Notes under the pieces: model-generated
What the model was told of the DNA's origin: nothing
The model's database searches: none
The model's input: the letters and a program-made list of their open reading frames with translations, nothing else
In this document: one piece after another, positions 37,256 through 43,835 of the stretch
Numbering within the stretch: position 1 is the stretch's first letter
Layout: the number at the start of each line of letters is the position of its first letter
Position numbers and translations under genes: made by a program
From: Alphaproteobacteria bacterium
GTDB lineage: Bacteria; Pseudomonadota; Alphaproteobacteria; Geminicoccales; Geminicoccaceae
Reading direction: 5' to 3'
NCBI GenBank assembly: GCA_026984595.1
Contig: JALSRW010000405.1
Location: forward strand, 1 to 43,835
Length of the DNA stretch: 43,835 bases

Positions 37256-37801
37256 ATGAGTCGATTCAATTTGGCGATTGATACCGTCCTCGAACACGAG
37301 GGCGGCTACGTGAACGATCCGGACGATCCCGGGGGCGCCACCAATTTCGGCATCAGCCTGCGCTATCTTCGCAAGGCCGGCGAGCTGGACGGAGAACTGA
37401 TCGGCGACATCGACGCCGATGGCGACGTGGACATCGACGACATCCGCGCCATGTCGCGCGAGGATGCCGAACACATCTACAAGGTGATGTGGTGGGACCG
37501 TCATCGCTATGCCCGCATCCGGGACCAGGCACTGGCGACGAAGGTCTTCGACCTGGCCGTGAACATGGGCGCGCGCCAGGCGCACCGCCTGCTGCAGCGG
37601 GCCTGCCGCGCCGCCGGCCGGCCGCTCGTCGAAGACGGCATCATCGGCCGCAACACGCTGGCGGCTGTCAACGGCCTCGATGCCGAGGTCCTGCTCGCCG
37701 CCCTGCGCAGCGAGGCCGCGGGATTTTATCGCGTCCTCATCGCCAGGGATCCCGTGCGCAAGAAATGGGAAACCGGCTGGTTGCGCCGGGCCTATTCGTA
37801 A
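37256..37801 (+). CDS. Endolysin, glycoside hydrolase family 108 (N-acetylmuramidase)
   Basis: 181 residues. The GH108 signature EHEGGYVNDPDDPGGATNFG occupies about 13-32 with catalytic Glu at 15. MSREDAEHIYKVMWWDRHRY and VFDLAVNMGARQAHRLLQRA are the conserved later helices, and a peptidoglycan-binding-like end (LVEDGIIGRNTLAAVNG) follows. Between strands and helices lies an EF-hand-like loop, DIDADGDVDIDDIRAM, that would bind calcium. No signal peptide; export through the holin gene just downstream is expected. The ATG at 37256 is preferred over an upstream TTG. Confidence 0.9.
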   Translation: MSRFNLAIDTVLEHEGGYVNDPDDPGGATNFGISLRYLRKAGELDGELIGDIDADGDVDIDDIRAMSREDAEHIYKVMWWDRHRYARIRDQALATKVFDLAVNMGARQAHRLLQRACRAAGRPLVEDGIIGRNTLAAVNGLDAEVLLAALRSEAAGFYRVLIARDPVRKKWETGWLRRAYS

Positions 37802-37822
37802 ACGAGTAACGAGGAACGACGC

Positions 37823-38329
37823 ATGAACTGGAAAGACCTGGTGAAATCGGTCGCCCCGGTGCTCGGCACCGCCCTCGGTGGCCCCTTCGGGGGCATGGCC
37901 ACCCGCTGGCTCGCCGGCAGGCTGCTGGGCGACGAAAACGCAAACGAAGCCGAGCTGGAAAGCGCCATCGCCACCGCCAGCCCGGACACCTTCGCCCGGC
38001 TGCGAGAGCTGGACAACGAGTTCCGCCTGGAGATGAAACGGATCGGCATCGAGGAGAAACAGCTCGAGGCGCAGGATCGCGCCAGCGCCCGAAGCCTGGC
38101 CAAGGTCAACATGCTGCCGCACATCGTCATCAGCGGCATCTACGTCGTCGCCTTCGCCATCGTCCTCTACCTCGTGTTCACCGCCACCATCGACATGACC
38201 CAGATGCAGGAGCGCGTCATGATGTACCTGCTCGGCATCCTCTCCGCCGGCCTCCTCCAGATCATGAATTTCTGGTTCGGCTCCAGCAGCGGCTCCAAGC
38301 AGAAAGACGCAAAACTCGCGCCGCGATGA
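37823..38329 (+). CDS. Holin of the 3TM family
   Basis: 168 residues. N-terminal VAPVLGTALGGPFGGMATRW is a hydrophobic, Gly-rich segment. An amphipathic coiled middle (FARLRELDNEFRLEMKRIGI) leads to two strong transmembrane helices (VISGIYVVAFAIVLYLVF, MYLLGILSAGLLQIMNFW), the layout of the 3TM holin family. GAGGAACGACGC lies before the ATG. It follows the endolysin, as expected for a lysis cassette. No Rz/Rz1 pair is visible. Confidence 0.82.
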   Translation: MNWKDLVKSVAPVLGTALGGPFGGMATRWLAGRLLGDENANEAELESAIATASPDTFARLRELDNEFRLEMKRIGIEEKQLEAQDRASARSLAKVNMLPHIVISGIYVVAFAIVLYLVFTATIDMTQMQERVMMYLLGILSAGLLQIMNFWFGSSSGSKQKDAKLAPR

Positions 38330-38496
38330 GCGACGCATCACGCCCGCCGGATCCTTCTACAATCGCCGAAACGCCATCAAGAAAATCAAAGGTTTGCGAA
38401 AACCGCGAAGACGGGGTTTGTAGAAACGCCGATTCCGAATATCCTTTTTCGATCAAAGCGCAACGTCCATGTCCGCCGCTGCTTCGTAATCAGTAG
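38326..38496 (+). CDS. Doubtful small ORF running into the tRNA fragment
   Basis: 56 codons starting MSDASRPPDPSTIAETPSRK whose ATG overlaps the holin stop and whose TAG lies inside the tRNA fragment (38494-38496). Composition is Ser/Pro-rich and the DNA has many short A-rich tracts more typical of an attachment region. It may be an accessory lysis ORF or nothing. Bases 38330-38482 hold no other gene. Confidence 0.25.
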   Translation: MSDASRPPDPSTIAETPSRKSKVCENREDGVCRNADSEYPFSIKAQRPCPPLLRNQ

Positions 38497-38527
38497 GTCG
38501 GAGGTTCGACTCCTCTCGTCGGCACCA
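38483..38527 (+). other. Attachment site: 3' half of tRNA-Thr(CGU)
   Basis: 45 bp run from the anticodon loop TTCGTAA through the T-arm (GGTTCGACTCC) to GTCGGCACCA. This equals the 3' part of a tRNA-Thr with anticodon CGU, like E. coli thrW. The preceding bases (ending GCCGCTGC) do not give a D-arm or 5' acceptor strand. The block is therefore the copy left at the far side when a phage integrates in the anticodon loop of the tRNA and restores the gene at the other end. The intact tRNA should be left of base 1. Confidence 0.85.
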
Positions 38528-38601
38528 CTTCCCTGTTCCATCGGTTTCCGCCCAACCGCCCCGGGTGCTATTCTCGGACTGTTTCCCCCAAGCGGTCCGC
38601 C

Positions 38602-40344
38602 ATGAAACTGTTCGCCAGAAACGATGCCGGCCTGATTTCGCCCGCCCTGCTGCGGCGGGCGGATCTGGCGGCCTTCGCCAATCTGCCCCGTGCCTACCGG
38701 AACCCCGATCGGACCCTGGCGGAACCGGAGGCGGTGCGCGCCCGTCTCGAGGCTCTGACCCATCAGCCGGAACGCCTGCTTGAGGATGCCCGGCACCTGC
38801 TGGCCGGCTACAACCTCCAGCGGTTGCGGCCCGAGAAACGCGAGGCGCTGGCCCGCCAGATCCTGCAGATCGTCTATCCCGTGGTGGCGCGAATCCACGA
38901 CAAGGCCCGGGATCGGGTCAGCAGCCTCCCCGAGAGCCCGTCCCGCCGGGCGCATCTCACGGCTGCCATCGGGGTGCTGGAACAGCTGGCCATTGCCTGG
39001 AAGCATCTGTACCGGGAAACCTGGCATCGCGACGTCCGGCGTTATCGCAAGCAGCGGGATGCCATCTACCGCCATGGCTTTCGCGCGCTCGAGATGCTGT
39101 TCCTCGAACAGCGGTTGCGTGCCCTGCGTTTCCAGAAGTTGCCGCGCAACGCCTGGGTGGACGTGAACCACGTCTTCTTCGCCCAGATCCTGCATGACGA
39201 CATCGAAGCTCCCCTGCCGCTGACCGGCTTCGTGGGCCTGCGCCGGCGCAGCGGGCAGAGCGGGGCGACGTCCCGGCCGCAGACCAGCCTGCAGCGCCTG
39301 TATCTGTCCATCCAGTTGTTCGGCGTGCTCGACGTGAGCAGCTGGCCGACCAGCCTGTTCACGGTGCCCGACGCCTATCTCGATTCCCTCGATACCGGCA
39401 TCGAGTTGCGGCGCGACGATGGCGAGCCGCTGGCGCCCGGCACCCTCATTACCTGGCTGAATCACGATGCGCCGCCGGTTTTCGAGCGGCCGGCGGAGCT
39501 GGCCGAACCGGCCCTGCAACTGGATTACACGGCGTACTACAACCGCCTGATGCAGGATTACGAGACGATTGCGGAGATGCGATTCCTCGACGACTTCGAT
39601 CCCCGTCGGATCAGCACCCCCCTGCGGCGGCTCGAGGACGAAGATCGCGTGCCGGTGCTGCAGCTCATGCTGAGCGCCCTGCACAAACGGGAACGTCGGT
39701 CCCGCCGTCATGCAGTGGTGGGGGAGAACCACATCCGGGTCTGGTTCGGCCTGGGGGAGGTGGCGGCCCGGCTGCTGGAGACGGCGACGCCGGAATGGCG
39801 CCATCGCCTGCGCTCGCGGGAGTTTCGCGAGGCCCTGGGCCAGGCTGCGAAACTGGCGCTTGGCGATGCGCGGGGCGAGTCCGGCGGCCATTGGCAACTG
39901 GTCAACTTCAGTGCCGGCGGCATCCTGATCAGCGCCCTGGATGGCGAGTTCGGCCAGCCGGTCGCCCTTGGCCAGCTGGTGGCCTTCCTGCCTTCCGACG
40001 AAGCCGGAGCGCCCTCGATCGGGTATGTCTGCCGGCTGAACCGGCCCCAGGATCGGGTCGTCGAGGTGGGAATCACCCGCCTGGCCACCGCGGCCGAGCT
40101 GGTCATTCTCGACATCCCGGACACCGACGGTCAGGCGCGGATCCCGGCAATGCTGCTGCACGATCAGGACGGTGCAGGGTACGTGGTGTGCGAACCGGAC
40201 GACCGCCTGCAACCCGGCCTGCCGCTGAAATTGCAGCGGGGCGATGGCGAGCATCCCGCCCGCCTGGGCGAGCTGCGCCTGTCGAAACCGGAATTCAACC
40301 TGTTCGAACTGCGCTCGCCGGGGTTGGGCCGCGCGCCGCGCTGA
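38602..40344 (+). CDS. Host protein with C-terminal PilZ-like domain
   Basis: 580 residues, first gene outside the prophage. The N-terminal 400 residues are helical and not recognised (MKLFARNDAGLISPALLRRA, then YNLQRLRPEKREALARQILQ). The C-terminal part (about 425-545) has HWQLVNFSAGGILISALDGE and IGYVCRLNRPQDRVVEVGIT, the pattern of PilZ-like c-di-GMP-binding barrels, although the classical RxxxR is not evident. It is likely a cytoplasmic regulator of a gammaproteobacterium. It ends eight bases from the convergent nadC. Confidence 0.6.
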   Translation: MKLFARNDAGLISPALLRRADLAAFANLPRAYRNPDRTLAEPEAVRARLEALTHQPERLLEDARHLLAGYNLQRLRPEKREALARQILQIVYPVVARIHDKARDRVSSLPESPSRRAHLTAAIGVLEQLAIAWKHLYRETWHRDVRRYRKQRDAIYRHGFRALEMLFLEQRLRALRFQKLPRNAWVDVNHVFFAQILHDDIEAPLPLTGFVGLRRRSGQSGATSRPQTSLQRLYLSIQLFGVLDVSSWPTSLFTVPDAYLDSLDTGIELRRDDGEPLAPGTLITWLNHDAPPVFERPAELAEPALQLDYTAYYNRLMQDYETIAEMRFLDDFDPRRISTPLRRLEDEDRVPVLQLMLSALHKRERRSRRHAVVGENHIRVWFGLGEVAARLLETATPEWRHRLRSREFREALGQAAKLALGDARGESGGHWQLVNFSAGGILISALDGEFGQPVALGQLVAFLPSDEAGAPSIGYVCRLNRPQDRVVEVGITRLATAAELVILDIPDTDGQARIPAMLLHDQDGAGYVVCEPDDRLQPGLPLKLQRGDGEHPARLGELRLSKPEFNLFELRSPGLGRAPR

Positions 40345-40352
40345 CGAGATGC

Positions 40353-41198
40353 TTATCCGTCGTCCTCGAAACGCAGGGACAGATCCACCGCCTTCACATC
40401 CTTGGTCAGGCTGCCTATGGAGATGAAGTCCACGCCGGTTTCGGCCACGGCGCGCACGTTGTCGAGGGTGATGCCGCCGGAGGCTTCCAGGGGCACGCGG
40501 CCGGCGGTGAGGGCCACGGCTTCGCGCAGGCGGGCGCAGTCCATGTTGTCGAGCAGGATGCGATCCACCCCGGCGTCGATGGCCTCGCGCAACTGGTTCA
40601 TGTCCTCCACTTCCACTTCGACGGGAATGTCCGGGTCCTGCCGCCGCGCGGCGTCCACGGCCTTGCCGATGCTCCCGGCCGCGGCGATGTGGTTTTCCTT
40701 GATCAGCACCATGTCGAACAGCCCGAAGCGGTGATTGTATCCCCCGCCGCAGGTGACGGCGTATTTCTGGGCCCGGCGCAGGCCGGGCAGGGTCTTGCGG
40801 GTGTCGAGGATCCGGCAGCCGGTGCCGGCCACGGCCTCCACGTAGCGCCGGGTGACGGTGGCGGTGGCCGAGAGGGTTTGCAGAAAGTTGAGCGCGGTGC
40901 GCTCCGCGGTCAGCAGGGCACGGGCCGGCCCGTGCAGGGTGCACAGCAGGGTGTCAGGGCCGACCCGGTCGCCGTCGGCCACCCGCCAGTCGAGCACGAC
41001 CTCGCCGGCGCACTGGTGAAAGGTTTCCCCGACCCAGGAAATACCGCAGATCACGGCCGATTCCCGGCACCACAAAGCGGCACGCGCCCGACGTTCTTGC
41101 GGAATCAGCGCCGCGCTCACGTCTCCCGTGCCCACGTCCTCGGCCAGTGCCAGGCGAACCTGTTCCCGGATCAGGGCCTCATCGATGACGGGCTTCAT
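40353..41198 (-). CDS. nadC: Nicotinate-nucleotide pyrophosphorylase (carboxylating), NadC
   Basis: 281 residues, normal length. It makes nicotinate mononucleotide from quinolinate and PRPP in de novo NAD synthesis. Signature segments: LAEDVGTGDVSAALIP, ALLTAERTALNFLQTLSATA, GCRILDTRKTLPGLRRAQKY, FGLFDMVLIKENHI and the closing DFISIGSLTKDVKAVDLSL. The start overlaps the stop of the upstream carrier gene, so the two are cotranscribed. Confidence 0.97.
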   Translation of the reverse strand: MKPVIDEALIREQVRLALAEDVGTGDVSAALIPQERRARAALWCRESAVICGISWVGETFHQCAGEVVLDWRVADGDRVGPDTLLCTLHGPARALLTAERTALNFLQTLSATATVTRRYVEAVAGTGCRILDTRKTLPGLRRAQKYAVTCGGGYNHRFGLFDMVLIKENHIAAAGSIGKAVDAARRQDPDIPVEVEVEDMNQLREAIDAGVDRILLDNMDCARLREAVALTAGRVPLEASGGITLDNVRAVAETGVDFISIGSLTKDVKAVDLSLRFEDDG

Positions 41199-42565
41199 GT
41201 GCGCTCTCCGGCCAGGCGCTGGAAATAGTCGTTGCGCAAGCGGCGGACGACGCCGGCAAGCAGGATGAGGCTGATCAGGTTGGGAATGGCCATGAACATG
41301 TTGGCGATGTCGGCGAAGTTCCAGACCAGCTTCAGCGGTACCGCGGCACCGACCACCACCAGTACCGTATAGACGATCCGGTAGGGCAGCACTGCCCGGC
41401 TGCCGAACAGGAATTCGGCACTGCGATCCCCGTAGTACGACCAGGCGATGATGGTCGAATAGGCAAAGAACATCAGGCCGAAGCCCACCACCCAGCTGCC
41501 GGCCTGTCCCAGTGCCTGTTCGAAGGCGAAGGCGGAAAGGGCCGCGCCGGTGAGTTCCGCCGGGCGCTGTTCACCCCAGGCGCCCATGATCACGATCACC
41601 AGAGCGGTCATGGTGCAAATCACCAGGGTATCGATGAACGGCCCGAGCATGGCCACCAGCCCTTCGCGCACCGGCTCCCGGGTGCGGGCGGCCGCATGGG
41701 CCATCGGCGCCGATCCCAGCCCGGCTTCGTTGGAGAACACGCCCCGTGCCACGCCATAGCGCATGGCCTCGCCGATGGCCGCACCGCCCACGGCCCAGGG
41801 ATTGAGGGCCATTTCGAAAATGGTGGCGAAGGCGGCGGGGATGCGATCCAGATGCAGCAGGAGGATCAGGATGGCCGCCGCGCAATAGGCCACGGCCATG
41901 AAAGGCACGATGCGAGACGTGACCCGGGCAATACGGCGGATCCCGCCGATGATCACCAGGCCCACCAGGATGGCCAGCACCACGCCGATGAACAGGCCAT
42001 GCTCGCGCGCGGCCGGAAAGATGTAGGCCAGCCCGTCGGCGACCGAGTTGGCCTGGACCATGTTGCCGATCCCGAAGGAGGCCAGCAGGGCGAAAACCGC
42101 AAAGGCGGCGCCGGTGCGGTGCATGCCCAGGCCCCTGGCCAGGGTGTACATGGGGCCGCCGGAGACACTGCCATCGGGATGCATCTGGCGATAGCGCAGG
42201 GCCAGGGTGCAGGAGGTGAACTTGGTGGCCATCCCGAACAGGGCGGTGATCCACATCCAGAACACGGCGCCGGGCCCGCCGAGGGCAATGGCCGTGGCCA
42301 CCCCGGCGATGTTGCCGGTGCCGATGGTGGCCGAAAGGGCAGTGGACAAGGCCTGGAAATGGGTGACTTCGCCCGGGTCGTCGTGCCGGTCGTAGCGACC
42401 GCTGACCAGCCCCCAGGCATGCCGAAAGCCCCGGAACTGGATGAACCCCAGCCGCAGGGTGAGCCAGACGCCGGTGCCGACCAGCAACACGATGGCCGGC
42501 AGGCCCCAGACCTGGCCGGCGACCACGCCGCTGAGATGGGTCAACTGTTCAAGCATGCTGGACAT
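41195..42565 (-). CDS. Alanine/glycine:cation symporter family protein (AGCS)
   Basis: 456 residues with about ten to eleven transmembrane helices. Family signatures include TLRLGFIQFRGFRHAWGLVS, SATIGTGNIAGVATAIALGG, FWMWITALFGMATKFTSCTL and FSNEAGLGSAPMAHAAART, typical of sodium-coupled alanine or glycine carriers in the inner membrane. The ribosome site before ATG 42563-42565 is weak; an ATG three codons later is possible. The gap 42,566-42,809 before the next gene holds the divergent control region and no gene that I can support. Confidence 0.93.
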   Translation of the reverse strand: MSSMLEQLTHLSGVVAGQVWGLPAIVLLVGTGVWLTLRLGFIQFRGFRHAWGLVSGRYDRHDDPGEVTHFQALSTALSATIGTGNIAGVATAIALGGPGAVFWMWITALFGMATKFTSCTLALRYRQMHPDGSVSGGPMYTLARGLGMHRTGAAFAVFALLASFGIGNMVQANSVADGLAYIFPAAREHGLFIGVVLAILVGLVIIGGIRRIARVTSRIVPFMAVAYCAAAILILLLHLDRIPAAFATIFEMALNPWAVGGAAIGEAMRYGVARGVFSNEAGLGSAPMAHAAARTREPVREGLVAMLGPFIDTLVICTMTALVIVIMGAWGEQRPAELTGAALSAFAFEQALGQAGSWVVGFGLMFFAYSTIIAWSYYGDRSAEFLFGSRAVLPYRIVYTVLVVVGAAVPLKLVWNFADIANMFMAIPNLISLILLAGVVRRLRNDYFQRLAGERT

Positions 42566-42809
42566 GGGGAGTTTCCGTTTTGCGCGGATGGTAGCACGCC
42601 TCGACAGGCCGTTGAAAAAGCCCCGGCATGGGCCGTTTGTCCCCGGGGAAGGGAATGCGCGGTTTTCCCTTTCCTTGCGTTTTCAATCCCCTGGCGTCGT
42701 GGACAATGGCGAGGCATTCCTGCATCGCACACCGCCCGTCGATCATGGCCGGTTCCCGGGCCCCGGTGATGATGGTAAGGTAGGCGGAGCCTGGTGGTGC
42801 GACCGTGCC

Positions 42810-43547
42810 GTGAAAGAGTATCTTCTGCCCCTGCTGCGATCCCTGTTCGAAAGCCTGCGCGATCTGCTGCCGATTCTGCTGGTGATCGCCTTCTTCCAGC
42901 TGGTGGTTCTGCACCAGCCCATTCCCCATCTTGGGGAGTTGCTGTGGGGCACGGCCCTGGTGGTACTGGGGTTGACCTTGTTCGTGCAGGGGCTGGCAAT
43001 GGGCCTGTTTCCGCTGGGCGAGGGCATGGCCTACGATTTCGCCCGCAAGGGCAGTCTGGTCTGGCTGCTGGTCTTCTCCTTTGCCCTCGGTTTCGGTACC
43101 ACGGTGGCCGAGCCCGCACTCATCGCCGTGGCCGACGAGGCCGCCCAGGTGGCCGCCAGCGGGGGCAGCATCGAGAACGACGACGCGGCCCGCAAGCGCT
43201 ACGCCACCGGTCTGCGCCTGACCGTTGCGCTCTCGGTGGGCATTGCCATCCTCATCGGCGTGCTGCGCATCCTGCGTGGCTGGCCCATCCAGTATCTGAT
43301 CATCGGGGGCTATCTGGGCGTGGTGATCATGACCATCTTCGCCCCGCCCGAGATCATCGGCATCGCCTACGATTCGGGCGGGGTGACCACCTCCACCATC
43401 ACGGTGCCCCTGGTCACGGCGCTGGGCGTGGGCCTGGCTTCGAGCATCCGGGGCCGCAATCCCATGACCGACGGCTTCGGCCTGATTGCCTTCGCCTCGC
43501 TCACGCCCATGATCTTCGTCATGGGCTACGGGATGCTGATCGGATGA
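42810..43547 (+). CDS. DUF1538 family membrane protein, first of a pair
   Basis: 245 residues from GTG 42810. Multiple membrane helices with the family segments LGLTLFVQGLAMGLFPLGEG, GTTVAEPALIAVADEA and GVTTSTITVPLVTALGVGLA. DUF1538 proteins occur as adjacent pairs and are predicted inner-membrane permease-like proteins of unknown substrate. The stop overlaps the start of the second member (ATGA). Confidence 0.85.
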   Translation: MKEYLLPLLRSLFESLRDLLPILLVIAFFQLVVLHQPIPHLGELLWGTALVVLGLTLFVQGLAMGLFPLGEGMAYDFARKGSLVWLLVFSFALGFGTTVAEPALIAVADEAAQVAASGGSIENDDAARKRYATGLRLTVALSVGIAILIGVLRILRGWPIQYLIIGGYLGVVIMTIFAPPEIIGIAYDSGGVTTSTITVPLVTALGVGLASSIRGRNPMTDGFGLIAFASLTPMIFVMGYGMLIG

Positions 43548-43835
43548 ACGGTCACTTCCTCCAGGCCCTGGCCGGCACGCTGCTCGACGTGCTGCCCATC
43601 GCCGCCATCATCTTCGGCTTCCAGGTGTTCGTGATCCGGCGGCCCATCGCCAACCTGCGCCGGGTGCTGCTCGGCTTTCTCTATGTGCTGCTGGGGCTGG
43701 CCCTGTTCCTCGACGGCCTGGAACAGGCGCTCTTCCCGCTCGGCCGCCTGATGGCCGAGCAGCTCACGGATCCGGGCTTCCTGCACGGGGGAGGCATGGC
43801 GCTCGACTGGCGTGACTACCTGTACGTTTACCTGT
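43544..43835 (+). CDS. DUF1538 family membrane protein, second of a pair (cut by window)
   Basis: About 97 codons are visible: MNGHFLQALAGTLLDVLPIA, then LLGFLYVLLGLALFLDGLEQ, a short-spaced membrane-helix pattern homologous to the preceding protein. It is truncated by the window edge. Its coupling to the first member suggests a heteromeric carrier. Confidence 0.8.
   Translation, partial: MNGHFLQALAGTLLDVLPIAAIIFGFQVFVIRRPIANLRRVLLGFLYVLLGLALFLDGLEQALFPLGRLMAEQLTDPGFLHGGGMALDWRDYLYVYL

Larger units (their letters stand above)
1..38527. mobile_element. Prophage of a short-tailed temperate phage (left end outside window)
   Basis: Continuous phage gene order runs from the left edge to a tRNA-Thr 3' fragment at 38,483-38,527, with ordinary chromosomal genes beyond it. 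The block holds partition, toxin-antitoxin, lysogeny control, restriction-modification, replication, packaging, head, tail and lysis modules. There are no tail-tube, tape-measure or sheath genes. A gp10-like hub and large internal virion proteins indicate podovirus morphology. No integrase is seen in the window. Because the full tRNA and the other attachment site should be at the missing end, the integrase is probably just left of base 1. Confidence 0.93.

Noticed and set aside
38452..38527. Complete tRNA-Thr
   Set aside because: The 5' acceptor strand and D-arm are absent; only the part from the anticodon loop onward is tRNA.
1..43835. CRISPR arrays, insertion sequences or rRNA genes
   Set aside because: No regularly spaced repeats of suitable length, no transposase and no rRNA segments were seen.

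Overview
The window is most of an integrated, GC-rich temperate phage (about 1 to 38,527) followed by chromosome of its host (about 38,530 to the end). The right edge of the prophage is the last 45 bp of a tRNA-Thr(CGU) gene without its 5' half, so the element sits in a tRNA-Thr gene. The left attachment site, and presumably the integrase, lie beyond base 1. The host genes (NadC, an AGCS amino acid carrier, a DUF1538 pair and a PilZ-like protein) and the strong G/C bias at codon third positions suggest a GC-rich gammaproteobacterium; I cannot name the genus.

Layout. (i) 1-3,150: ParB (cut by the window edge), a HigB/RelE-type toxin with its HTH antitoxin, and a leftward operon of small early genes including a phage CsrA. 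(ii) 3,151-7,900: control region and cargo. A C5 cytosine methyltransferase faces a leftward operon of repressor, membrane protein, GHKL-ATPase restriction endonuclease and Vsr nuclease. Operators of the form CAACCNNNRGTTG lie in both early promoters. (iii) 7,900-11,382: rightward early genes: YdaS/Cro-like regulator, CII-like regulator, an O-like initiator that carries an iteron and DnaA-box origin inside its own gene, a P-like protein, and small proteins. (iv) 11,383-38,329: late operon of a short-tailed (podovirus-like) phage: terminase subunits, portal, small head proteins, scaffold, capsid, head-tail adaptor, gp10-like tail hub, GNAT-like and other internal virion proteins, a giant polyvalent ejected protein, a beta-propeller tail fibre, GH108 endolysin and 3TM holin.

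Three things stand out. The large terminase carries an intein at the last nuclease active-site motif, and the HNH homing endonuclease of that intein is encoded in a different reading frame while the intein frame stays open across it. A ParB homologue co-occurs with seven exact or near copies of the palindrome CGTTTCCCGGGAAACG scattered over the prophage and not seen in the flanking host DNA; the motif combines features of chromosomal parS and of the Noc-binding sequence. The polyvalent protein gene has its conserved N-terminal motif cut by an in-frame amber codon, and contains an out-of-frame 69-codon gene whose codon bias fits the genome much better than the surrounding frame does.

The modules fit together as follows. 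Repressor transcription in the lysogen would also express the restriction enzyme and Vsr, which protects the lysogen. The repressor operators shut both early operons. ParB with dispersed sites may give partition or spatial organisation to an extrachromosomal form, or silence or organise the prophage. The late operon assembles a podovirus whose ejected proteins carry ADP-ribosyltransferase, zinc-peptidase and nuclease-like domains.
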